NCBI GenBank assembly: GCA_943704525.1
Contig: CALSCQ010002538.1
Location: 1-21,257 of the forward strand
DNA from: Pigoraptor vietnamica
Lineage: Eukaryota > Opisthokonta > Filasterea
DNA length: 21,257 nt
Reading direction: 5' to 3'
This document shows, one piece after another, positions 1-12,018 of the stretch. Every line of letters begins with the position of its first letter. Position 1 is the first letter of the stretch. The notes beneath the pieces were generated by a model. That model saw only the letters and a program-made list of their open reading frames with translations, was not told where the DNA came from and did no database searches. The position numbers were made by a program, and so were the translations under genes.

Positions 1-124
<124 letters not shown>

Positions 125-185
125 ACGTGACAATACATTGCGCCACACTCAGTGTCGCAGTCCACCCACCGTGCTCATAGGGCTC

Positions 186-656
186 CTACGGCGGTCCGCT
201 GAATATCCCTTGCAGCCGCGACGTCACCTCACGATACCGCGCCAGTTCGGCCTCTTCCTCGGCCGTGGGCGGACGCGGACGGCGGTCTGACGGCGCACCT
301 TCCGACATGGAAGAAAGCATCGCATGCATCGGCGAACCCTGCGGCGCCTGGAAGAGCACGTTGAGCCTGCACTCGCGCTGCATCTCCTTGACCTTTGGCA
401 TGTGCGCTTCGCCAAAGAGCAGTTGCAGGTTGTCCGGCGTGTCCAGCCCCGTCTCGACGAGGCGGTGCACGTAGAACATGGTGCCGCCCTTGGGCCCATG
501 CGGACGCGGCACGAGCTTCGTGATGTCCACGTTCACGCTCTTCGCCAGCGCGACGGCGGCGGGGTTCTTGCTCGCCGTCTCTGCGAGGTACACGAAGGGA
601 TCACGCCCACGCAGCAGCGCCATGAGCTTATCGCCGTCCAATTCCAACTGCGCCAT
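186..656 (-). CDS. Hypothetical protein, 156 aa, function unknown
   Basis: This is a single-exon frame of 156 codons ending in TAG. I do not recognise the family. The start chosen is the ATG at 656-654 (MAQLELDGD). The frame stays open upstream to an ATG at 794, but that extension is Ser/Thr/His-rich and looks like 5' UTR. The protein is soluble, with no signal peptide or membrane span. Its N-terminal half is mixed helical (LMALLRGRDPFVYLAETASK). The middle is richer in conserved-looking residues (KGGTMFYVHRLVETGLDTP). The C-terminal tail is charged and Pro-rich (SDRRPRPPTAEEEAELARY). GC content and codon use match its neighbours. It lies on the same strand as the receptor-like gene and about 205 bp downstream of that gene's stop; nothing shows a functional link. 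Confidence 0.6.
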   Translation of the reverse strand: MAQLELDGDKLMALLRGRDPFVYLAETASKNPAAVALAKSVNVDITKLVPRPHGPKGGTMFYVHRLVETGLDTPDNLQLLFGEAHMPKVKEMQRECRLNVLFQAPQGSPMHAMLSSMSEGAPSDRRPRPPTAEEEAELARYREVTSRLQGIFSGPP

Positions 657-861
657 ATTGGCTGCGATCGCTTTGCTGGCGAGAGTGGGACTGTCAGCGT
701 GCTGCCAGCTGCGTTTGTTGCTGCTTTCCGCCGTTGAAATAGGCGATGCTGGGTGTGTGTGTGCGCGCCAGTGCGTTGGTGTGGGTGACGTCACGGGCTG
801 ATTCCTTCAGCCGAAACCAAATTCCTTCTCAGAAAGACAGAATGTGTTATTTGCGTTCACC

Positions 862-3451
862 TCACAGCTCGAGCACGGTGTCTTGCAGAAGGGCGCTGTT
901 CTCGGTGGCGCCCTCCCCCGCACGACGCCTCCCGCAGCACAGCCGCCTTCGCAGCCATGCCTTGCACGCGTCTTTGCGCATCAGGCAGACGAGCGAGTAG
1001 AGAACGCCCACGGTGTTCACGACACCGCCGTTCAGCGCAAACAGCTGCGTGAGGAAATCCTTCGGCTTTTTCTGCACGTCCACCACCTCGCGTGCGACGT
1101 AAGGCACGTTCACATAAAGCCTCGCGACGATGGGCGTGACGACGTCTCCCTCAACTGTCGACGCCGCGGGACTGTCGGGCTCCGTCTGGAACGAGTACCC
1201 AATCCCCATGATCTTCAGGTCTGTGTCGCGGGCAATCGTGCGGAAAAGGGCGACGCGCCTGTCGAGTCCGTCCCCTACGGCGATATCCGGCAGAAGCGTG
1301 GACAGTGTGAACCATGCCGTGCCCCCCGTCCACGAAGGGACCGTCGCTCGGACGCGTATGGCCTGCGCAAGCGCGGGCAGGCCGTTTCGGGAGCGCAGCA
1401 GCACCGCGATGGACGTGTCGCCGACGGGCAGCGTCAAATCGGGCAGGTCGATCGACACGAGAGGGCACTGTCCGGGCCCAAGGCGCGTGCACTGGGCCAT
1501 GTCGTCCGCGTGAAGGAGGTAGCCGGCGGCGGGGTCCATGCGCGTGCTTCCCGGTGGCAGGCACTCGGACGCACTCGTCGTCAGCGGGCCGTGCGCGCAC
1601 TGGACCGTCGCAAATGCCTCGGGGGACGTCACGTCGACCACGGTGCGGTTGCGGAGGTACAGCGCGTCGTTTGTGAAGTAGCGCTGCGTGCCGGGGTTGA
1701 TCGCTGATATCTCGATGTCGGCCACGTCGGCGCTGGACCCGAGAAACGCAATGTCAATTCGCGGGTACGGCGGCCGCTGCAAGAGGGTGCGCACGGGCGT
1801 GACTTCGTCGCCCTGGATGGGCACGAACTCGTCGGTCTCGCTCTCGACGTAGCGGAAATAGTCCTGCGTCGAGTACGCCGTCACCGCCACGATACCGAGA
1901 ATCGCGAGCAGGCTGAAATGGACGCGCATTCTGTCCCCGTTGCGATGAAGGGTGCGCGGGGCTTCGGGCCTGCGTGGGTCAGCCTCCGCCACCACGATGT
2001 CGCGGGGAGGATCCGCGAAGACAATGTCGAACCTCCACACGAGGCTGCGTTCGTCCCCGACCTTCAGGCTCACGAGTGCTAGCAGGATAGCCGAGACCGC
2101 GAGATACCCGACAACTACTGCCGCGGGAATGATGTAGTGGTCTCTCGGCTGCGCCTGCTGTGCCTGGATCTGCTCCTCGGTTCGAATGTGCGCGCTGGGC
2201 CTCTCGTTCGACGCGGCGGTGCCAAGCGTGCGCCACTGGACCTGCTGCGGGTGCGACGACCCCTCGGGGCAGACGTCGGACACCGTGCGGCCCCCTTCTG
2301 TCATGAGGCACGGCTTGCACTTTTCCGAGCCAAACGCGTTCGAGTAGGTCCCCGCGGGGCACGGCACGCAGGCATTGCCCGTCGTCGCGCCGCGCGTGGG
2401 GTTGTGAGTGCCGGGCGGGCATGATTTGCAGCGAGCGCGACGCCGCACGCATCCATGAACGTTCCCGCGGGGCAGTCGTTGCACTGGAGACCGGTGATGA
2501 CGCTGCTGTTCTGCCACGACGCGGTCGGTCGAAGGGTGGCGTACTGGCCCATCCTGCAGACACGCAGCGTGCATCCGGCGGGGAGCGTCGTTGCGTTGCA
2601 CGTCTGCGCACCGACAGCGATCCCTGCCGCCGTTTCTGCCACGATTGCGAGGCAGTACGCCGCCGAAGGGGCGAGGTCTGGGACGCGCGCGGCGTGCTCG
2701 GAGCCGTTCACCTGGACGCCCGCGAGCGACGCGTTGACCATCACGTGATAGCGCAGGATGGGGCCGTTGGTGCCTGGAACTGGATTCCACTCGAGGCCGA
2801 GGGAACGGTCCGACTGTTCAACCACGCGTGGCGCAGCGGGGCGTGGCGGTGTGGTTATCGCGACGCATGCGCGGAATCCGTCGGCGCTGCTGCTGTCGAA
2901 GTACCCACCCTCGCACGTGCAGTTCAGCGGCGACTCGGACCCTCTTGGGGAGTGCGAGTGGGCCCCACATGGGCGGCAGTCGAGTTCGACGCCATTAGCG
3001 TGACGCACGGCATAGAGACCCTCGTCGCACCTATGATCGTGCACAAACACGGGGGTGGTGAGTTATCCCCGCGCGTCGGTGCGTTGCAGCTAGGAGCATG
3101 TTGTTCGTACTTACCTGCATGTGTCGGCGGACGTGGCGCCCACTGCTCTGCTCCACGCGGCTGCAGGGCATGGCGTGCACGTCGCCGACGCCGCTTCGCT
3201 CTGGTAGGTGTCCGGCGGACATGGTAGGATAATGTTGTTCACGCACATGCTGCCGGGGGGGCACGGGGCGCAGTCGCGGCCGTAGTAGCCCGGCTCGCAC
3301 AAACACAAGCACACGCCGCCGACGCTCATGCAAGTGGTCGCGTGCGCGATGCTGCAGGGTCGGTCTTCGCGGTCTGGGACGTGAACAGGGCCAGGAGGAC
3401 GAGCAGCCGCGCCGGCGCGCACTGGGGTGGCCTTGTCTGCCGTCCAGCCAT
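862..3451 (-). CDS. Receptor-like membrane protein: Cys-rich GCC2/GCC3-type repeats, FN3 domain, multiple TM spans (two apparent frame shifts)
   Basis: Exon 1 is 3451-3115, intron 3114-3031 (gtaagt...atag), and exon 2 is 3030-862. The join gives DTC-R-CDEGLYAV. The start at 3451 gives a strong signal peptide (MAGRQTRPPQ, then LLVLLALFTS). An EGF-like/Cys-rich segment follows (CLCLCEPGYYGRDCAPCPPG), then CPPDTYQSEAASATCTPCP, typical of ephrin-receptor-like GCC2/GCC3 modules. Next is one fibronectin type III domain (about 2600-2860; PPRPAAPRVV, LGLEWNPVPG), then more CPAGT/CPPGT modules. A membrane span follows (YIIPAAVVVGYLAVSAILLA). A second span (VHFSLLAILGIVAVTAY), a roughly 300-residue domain with NRT sequons, a third span (LFALNGGVVNTVGVLYSLVC) and a basic Cys-rich tail complete it. 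The combined length is about 835 residues. The reading frame changes by one base twice, between about 3415 and 3340 and near 2430-2455. These could be assembly errors or decay. It probably acts at the surface or in endomembranes; its ligand is unknown. Confidence 0.72.
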
Positions 3452-3678
3452 TGGTGGGCAGTTGCGATTAGGCTCCGAGGCAATGGACGCCTTTCGGGTT
3501 TGTCGGCGCTCTCTGATGAATGGCGCGCGTTAGTTGCGTCGATGCAGCATGTCCGCCCCATTAAATATGAGCGCTTGGCAGATCGTTATCGTTACCAGTG
3601 ATGATTGTGTGGTTGGAGATAACCTAGTCCGGACAGTCCGGCAAATAAAAGGCCGATGTCGCCATTTCCCCGCGGCGG

Positions 3679-3807
3679 GTCGCTGTTCGTCCTCACGGCA
3701 CCCACGCCGTCCACATCGTCCATCGCAACGTGAAGCCGAGCGCGGTGAGGTTCGACTGGGAGGCGCAGGGCTGGTGCCTCATCGACTGTCGTAGTCCTGG
3801 ACATGGA
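3679..3807 (+). pseudogene. Protein-kinase catalytic-loop relic
   Basis: The frame read from 3703 gives HAVHIVHRNVKPSAVRFDW, followed after four residues by GWCLIDC and a stop at about 3807. This matches the kinase catalytic loop and the start of the activation segment: HRDxKPxN appears as HRNVKPSA and the DFG position as DCR. The catalytic Asp, the loop Asn and the DFG Phe/Gly are all replaced. No N-lobe or C-lobe continues in frame. About 140 bp downstream, in another frame, ARGAFGLVQVA resembles a glycine-rich loop, but it lies in the wrong order for one gene. I infer a decayed fragment of a kinase or pseudokinase gene. Chance resemblance is possible but unlikely over this length. Confidence 0.5.
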
Positions 3808-4009
3808 CTCGGACCCTGATCGGCCGGCACCCGGCAATGGCGTCAGGAACGGCCGACGCCGACTGTCCGGAGGCCGGCCACTCAGCCGCTTTTCTCGGTC
3901 GCGTGGATGCCGACCGCGGTGGCTCTCAGTGGCCCGTGGGGCATTCGGCCTTGTACAGGTCGCGTTTTGAGCGCGAGCCGGCCCGGCGGCCGCGACGGTC
4001 AGGCCGGCT

Positions 4010-4039
4010 GCCGGCCCGCCGCCGGCCGGCCGGGCCGGC
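4010..4039. repeat. GC-rich inverted repeat (9-bp stem)
   Basis: GCCGGCCCG at 4010-4018 is the exact reverse complement of CGGGCCGGC at 4031-4039, with a 12-base GC-only spacer. It is part of a wider block (about 3955-4055) packed with GCCGGC and GGCCGG palindromes, about 330-400 bp upstream of the ABCF3 start codon. It could extrude as a hairpin or be a CpG-rich promoter element; nothing shows which. Confidence 0.7.
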
Positions 4040-4387
4040 GGAACCGGCTGGGCAATTCAGACCGCAGGCAACCTCAGTTTCGACTGAAGACCCGGCGAAT
4101 GTGCGGAATAAACTGAACGCGCTTTTGGGAGTCGCAGGTCTGGGCACGCCAAAAGAAAAGAAAAAAAAAACAGAGCCGGCAGCCGGGACTGTTTTTCTTC
4201 AGCCGATTAGCCGAGTACGTGTTACCTACCATGACGTCATGCGGATGGCCCTTGCACAACCAGGGGCCGCAAGCCCGCGCATCTCTCCAACACTTCTTAT
4301 GCGAAGCACACGGCGCACCAGCGCAAAGCGAGGGCATTTCTCCGAAGCACACCCTTCGAGTTTCGCCGCGACGGCTTCTTGCGCACC

Positions 4388-7280
<2,893 letters not shown>

Positions 7281-7682
7281 CGGGCAAGCTCACCGCCCAA
7301 CTGGGCGTGCCACTGAAATGGACCCTCGTGCTGAGCGTTGGATAAGACTGCGCGTCTGGTCGCAATCGAACCGCGAATCGTCGCGAAGGGGTTGCAGGCG
7401 TTAGGCGAATCACGGAGCAACCTTGGTCGTAATGAGCTCGGGTTGACGTCGACAGTAAACGCAAACGTTGACTGTTGACAGGGCGTCGCGTCGATGTTAG
7501 CAATTTTCTCCGGACAGATATCGTAGTAGCGGATGTGGTCCTCACTCTTTCGCGGCACTCACGCCGCTGGTGGCACACAATGAACTGCGCGGCTCGACAC
7601 GCGACACGCCGTGCAATTGCTACAAATTCCCACTCCTTGCAGTCCAACTGAGGCACCAAAGCAGTCGAATAAGCACGTTTAA
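7281..7682. other. Intergenic region between convergent ABCF3 and DNAI4 3' ends
   Basis: This is a convergent spacer of 402 bp that should hold both 3' UTRs and poly(A) sites. A short stem (CGCCCA/TGGGCG, 7294-7307) lies just after the ABCF3 stop. An ATTAAA on the minus strand (7683-7678) overlaps the DNAI4 stop codon. No gene or RNA is recognised. Confidence 0.5.
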
Positions 7683-10600
7683 TTACTCGACAGTGGCGGG
7701 AGTCATGATGCGGTCTAGCGCCTCCGCCTGCGCGTCGCGCGTGTCCGGTGCGCTGGGCATGCGCGTGAGGCGGTACACCGTCACAGCGCCGTTGCTGTCG
7801 CCGGTCAAGAGGGCCTCCGAGTTGTGCGCAAAAGAGACGCACGACAGTTTGGCCTCGATCGAGCGGTGCGTGATGATCGGATCGAGCCTGCAGGGGAAGC
7901 ATGTGTGTAAGCACACAATACGCTTCGACAGGAAGTGAGCAAGAGGGATACTGCGTCGACTGGACGCCACGGTTTGAAATGAAGAGTGTGATTGTGACTC
8001 ACGTGTTTGTGGAAAGGTCCCAAATTTCAAGAAGGTTCTCGCACACGCTTGCAAACACCGTTGCGTTGCGCGGCGACCACGCAATATCGCCGACAGGGTT
8101 CTGCATGTTGTCCAACCGCCGTGAGACACAGTAATATTCGCAGAAAACAAAGGTTGCGCATAGATAAGCGGGTCAATTGAGGAGAAACGTACCGTCGACG
8201 ATTGGAACGACAGCGCGGGCTCTTCCTTGTCCTGGTGCCACAGCTTGACGCTCCAATCGGCACTGCGAAAAGCGGCAACATCACGTGAGCGAGAGAGTAA
8301 CAACAAATGCAAGAGTGCGGAAGCATTAACGAAAAGAGGGCCCGCGTGGCAAGGCAAGACACTGGCGACATCCCCACCTGCAGCTGAGGAACGCGTTCTG
8401 GTTGAAGGGCGACCAGCGGATCTTGTACACGGGGCCCGTGTGCCCAAAGAACGTCTCCAGGTACTGCTCGTTGTACGAGCACGAGCAGCGGTGGATGTTT
8501 CCCTCCTCGGTGCCCGCGAGATAGCTGCGGAAACGGCACAGTGAGCAACGCAGGCGAATAGACGGCAGAGTGGGTGAAGCTATTCGCTGGTGGCACACAC
8601 GTCGCGATTGTCGGAATCAAGCACCAGTCCCATTCGCATGCCCGACCAGGTCGGTAACAGGGAATTCAACCCCAACCCTACACCCCACGCCCACTCACAT
8701 GTTGCTGTCTTTCCGCGAAAAGTCAAAGCAGAGTCCGCCCGCCTGGCGAGAGATGAACGCCTCGTTCTTCGCGCCGCTCGTTGCCCCGTTGTTGTTCGCG
8801 TTTTGCTTGTTGCGCGTGCCCACGCGTTTCAACCGCATCAAGTCTGCAAAGAGGGGGAAAAAAAAGTTTGAGCACTAGTGCGCAAAGTGGGAATAGAACA
8901 CACGGCACGCTAGATCAGGCAAGTCGAGAACCGAAACGCACCCGAAAACTCAAAGCCCTTCCGGATGGACCACTGTGTCACGCGGCCGTCGGTCGAAATC
9001 GAGACGAGCAGTTCCCCGCGCTCTTCACCGGTGACGCGCTCGCGCTCGACCCACTTGACCTCCCACACGGGGTCCGAGTGCTTCCCCGTCGTCTCGCTGC
9101 TGTCGAGTATGGGCTTGTCGCCCGCCGCGCGCACATTGAAGATGGCCACCGTTCCGTCGTAGAGACCGACGGCGAGAAGGCTCGGGTGCGCGCCGCTCCA
9201 GTCAAGCGACATGACGCCCCAGTTGGTCTTGTACACGCGCTCAGGGAACTGTGGAAACGATGTCGTGTTGAGAGGGGAACTTACAATTTTTGCCAAAGAA
9301 AACAGAGCAAAGAAATGAGAAACAAAAGAAGCACAACATGCGCGCAAGAGCGAATGCAAGGCACACCACGCACCTCGGGGTTCTTGAGGGACCAGCAGCA
9401 GACAAGGCCCGTCGTCTGCTCGGCGTAGTTGAACTGCCCGTAGCCCACCGCGACAAGGTCGGGGTTCCGCTTGTTCCACGCAATGCAGCTCACGTTGCGC
9501 CCCTCCGTCAGCGCGCACCGGTAGCTCCACAGCAATTCCATGCCTGGGAGTTCCGCGCCAACCACAGCCGCTCCCTCCGTCTCGCCAGCACCGGGCGCCG
9601 CCTGCACAGCGCCGTCGGTAACCTCGGCGTCGCCGGCGCCTTCTCCGTCGTGCTGCCCCTCAAACTGGTCCTCGCCCTCCGCGACGTCCACATCGGATTC
9701 CATGTCGTCCGACGCCAGCGAATCGTCCCACTCGCGGTCGCCCTCCCCCTCGCCGCCCTCCCCCTCGGCGTAGATGGCCTCCTGCGGCAGGACGGGCAGG
9801 TTGCGGTACAGCGCGTGGCGCGTCTGGTACGCGTTCTGGTTGATCACGCGCTCCACGAGGCGCAGCGACGACAGCAGCGTCTCCGACTTGAGCACCGACT
9901 CGTCGTTCGCCGCCGTCCCCTTCCCCTTGCCGGTGAGGCCGTCCAGCCCTCCAATGCCCCCGAGCGCCTCGTTCAGCATCGCCGTCGTCGACGTCGATTC
10001 CAGATCGACGCTGCGCATGGACGGGTGCCGCCCACTCCGCGACGCGCTCACCGAACCGCTCTCGCTGCCGGTCAGATTGCCCGCGCTGGCCGCGAGAATG
10101 GCCGCCTCGCGCAGCGCCTGCGCCGCCTCGGGTGCCACGCCCGTCTGCGCGTTGGCAGCAGCAGCTTGTGCGGCCTGTGCAGCGGCAGCGGACGTCTGCG
10201 GGTCCGTCGCGACCTCCTTCTCCGCGGCGGCCTTGCGCTGCGCCTCGAAAGCGTCGTGAATATCCCACTGTGTGACCATGCAGTCGGCGTCGCGCAGCCG
10301 CGGGGGCATGGCCATCGCGTCCTTGTGCTTGACGGGCGCGTTGAACGTCTGCATCGCACGCTCGACAAAGCGGTCGTTGCCCGGGCGAATCTTCAGCAGG
10401 TTCTTGTACGCCTCGTTGCGCTTGATTACCGCCGCCGCATTCTCCGCATCGCTCGCGACCGTCACGCTCGGAATGTCAAAGAGCCATATCGTCTCCGTTT
10501 CGGTGATATTGATCGTCACGGTCTTCTCGAGGTCCTCCGACGTCAGCGTCTCCTTCTCCTCGTCCGCCTCGTGCGTCGTGCGCACGCCCGAAATGCCCGC

Positions 10601-11308
10601 GCCCATGTCCGCGAACGCAGCGTCCGGCGAATCGAGGTCGTCGTCGTCGATGCCCGACGCAATGTGCGACTCCATGTTGGACCCGCCCGCGTTGTACTGT
10701 GCCAACGCACAGCGAGCCATGAGCAACCAATGCATGCACCGCGCGCAATTCGCACAACTTTCGCAAACACTCGCAAACCTCAAATTGCCCATACACACAC
10801 AGAGATGTACTGACGCACACGAACACACAAGCCGGCGAACATGCAACTGAAACGCACCTCTGACCCGCCAAACACCGAGCGCCCGAACGCGACTGCAGAC
10901 GAAAAGACGTCGGCGCCGCTCTGGTCCGTCATGCTCGCGCTCGTGTCCGTGGTGCCTCCGATAGACGCAAGGCCGCTGTCGGACCCGAAAAGCGCCGCGT
11001 GCTGCTTTAGGATTCCGGGCTTAAGCTGCAGGAGGCTCTGTGGGGTGACGTCGTTGCCCTCGTTGTCCAACACCTGCGCTCCATACGTTAGCACGTGCAG
11101 TTTGGGCGAGCGCCAATCAAACGAATCAACAGCGCGACGCACTCGTCGCACGCACCTGCACCGCAGGCCGCCGCTGTTGCTCCGGGATGGCCACATTCTT
11201 CTTCAGTCCGAGGTGCCCACGCCCTGCCATCGAACGCGACACGGACCCCGTGACGGACATGCCGGTGCGACCGCCAATACTGCGTGTGCGGTTCAGAGTG
11301 AATGGCAT
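7683..11308 (-). CDS. DNAI4: Inner-arm dynein I1/f intermediate chain, WDR78/DNAI4 (IC138-type), 887 aa
   Basis: The nine exons are 11308-11156, 11073-10858, 10696-9374, 9248-8942, 8843-8699, 8524-8378, 8262-8193, 8100-8003 and 7887-7683, and every join preserves frame. The protein is an axonemal WD-repeat intermediate chain that anchors and regulates the two-headed inner dynein arm. A conserved N-terminal block at about 182-274 reads ITETETIWLFDIPSV, GNDRFVERAMQTFNAP and VTQWDIHDAF. An Ala-rich then acidic low-complexity insert follows (about 280-480). The WD40 region begins with LLWSYRCALTEGRNVSCIAW, then AVGYGQFNYAEQTTGLVCCW, KHSDPVWEVKW, GNIHRCSCSYNEQYLETFFG and ADWSVKLWHQDKEEP. These match WDR78 more closely than DNAI1/2 or WDR63. 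Length is close to the human protein. The start is the only ATG that suits exon 1; the N-terminus is basic and Ser/Gly-rich. Exon 8's acceptor has a weak pyrimidine tract and is the least certain boundary. It is head-to-head with CCDC22. Confidence 0.93.
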
Positions 11309-12018
11309 GCCCCTAAATCCTACTGCCTAGTCGCGGGTACAATATGCGACGAAATCGATGTGAACACATCGCACCCACCGTGAGCCTGTCACACGCGCGC
11401 GTGAGTTTGCAACCGACCCCTTGCGGAGGTCGCTCGGGTTGAGTGTCGACATGGTTGCGCGTCGGGGGTGGGATGCGCCACCCGCGCTCTATCTGTGTGT
11501 GCGTGTGTTGTGCGCCAATGTGATGCGTGCCAGTTGAAACTTATGCGCGATCGACTACAAACCACTTCTCCCCCACGCCACTTAGGTACGCGTGAAAGCG
11601 CTGCGAGTGGTAGTCAGTGTGTGTGCGTGTGTGTGCATGCATGTCTCTGCTCTTCAAACCGCTCAATGCCACAGCGTGTTGCCATGGAAGTCAGCTGCGG
11701 ACAGCCGGAAAATAGATTCATGCACTTTAATTCCCTGATTTGGATTATTTGTCCCCTTGGACACCATATATATCAATTAGAGTTCTTCCACCCCGGAATG
11801 ACCGACCAAATTAATTATTTCAATATGTTCTAATGTCCGTAAATACGGGGTGCAAATGAATCCAAAACAGACACTCAGTGTGCCAAATTTGTCATTGGTC
11901 GAACTGCTCCGCTTTGCCTTCACTTGCGAGAAAGTTTCGTCGCGTGTGCGCGCGTGTGCAAGTAGTTGTTGTGTGTGCCTGTGTGTAGCTCATTCTGCCC
12001 TGTGTCGGCGGTGGCATC
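11309..12018. promoter_or_regulatory. 710-bp divergent intergenic region, DNAI4 and CCDC22 promoters
   Basis: The interval lies between the two start codons of head-to-head genes, so it must contain both promoters. Most of it is GC-rich, but about 11700-11880 is an AT-rich island with ATATATAT at about 11766-11773, a possible TATA-like element roughly 245 bp upstream of CCDC22. GTTGCCATGG at 11678-11687 equals the left two-thirds of the RFX X-box palindrome GTTGCCATGGCAAC; the right half is degenerate. GT-rich stretches occur near 11490-11510 and 11620-11640. No coding region is recognised. Confidence 0.5.

Larger units (their letters stand above)
3452..4387. other. Intergenic region between divergent receptor-like and ABCF3 genes
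   Basis: No complete gene is seen. The interval separates the start codons of two divergent genes, so both promoters should lie here. It contains a protein-kinase relic (3679-3807), a dense cluster of CCGG/GGCC palindromes (about 3955-4055), and an A-rich run near 4151-4170. A 234-codon plus-strand frame (3837-4541) crosses it but is Arg/Pro/Ala-rich low complexity and overlaps the ABCF3 exon in another frame, so I do not accept it as a gene. Confidence 0.6.

Noticed and set aside
844-1707. 287-codon plus-strand open frame
   Set aside because: It is antisense to the C-terminal part of the receptor-like gene, whose own frame has membrane spans and sequons; composition here is Arg/His-rich shadow.
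7355-7385. tRNA T-arm-like GGTTCGATTGC on the minus strand
   Set aside because: The flanking bases do not form the five-base-pair T stem and no acceptor, D or anticodon arms can be found around it.
9290-10813. 507-codon plus-strand open frame
   Set aside because: It lies antisense to DNAI4 exon 3, is Arg/His/Leu-rich, lacks domain signals and is explained by high GC on the opposite strand of a real exon.
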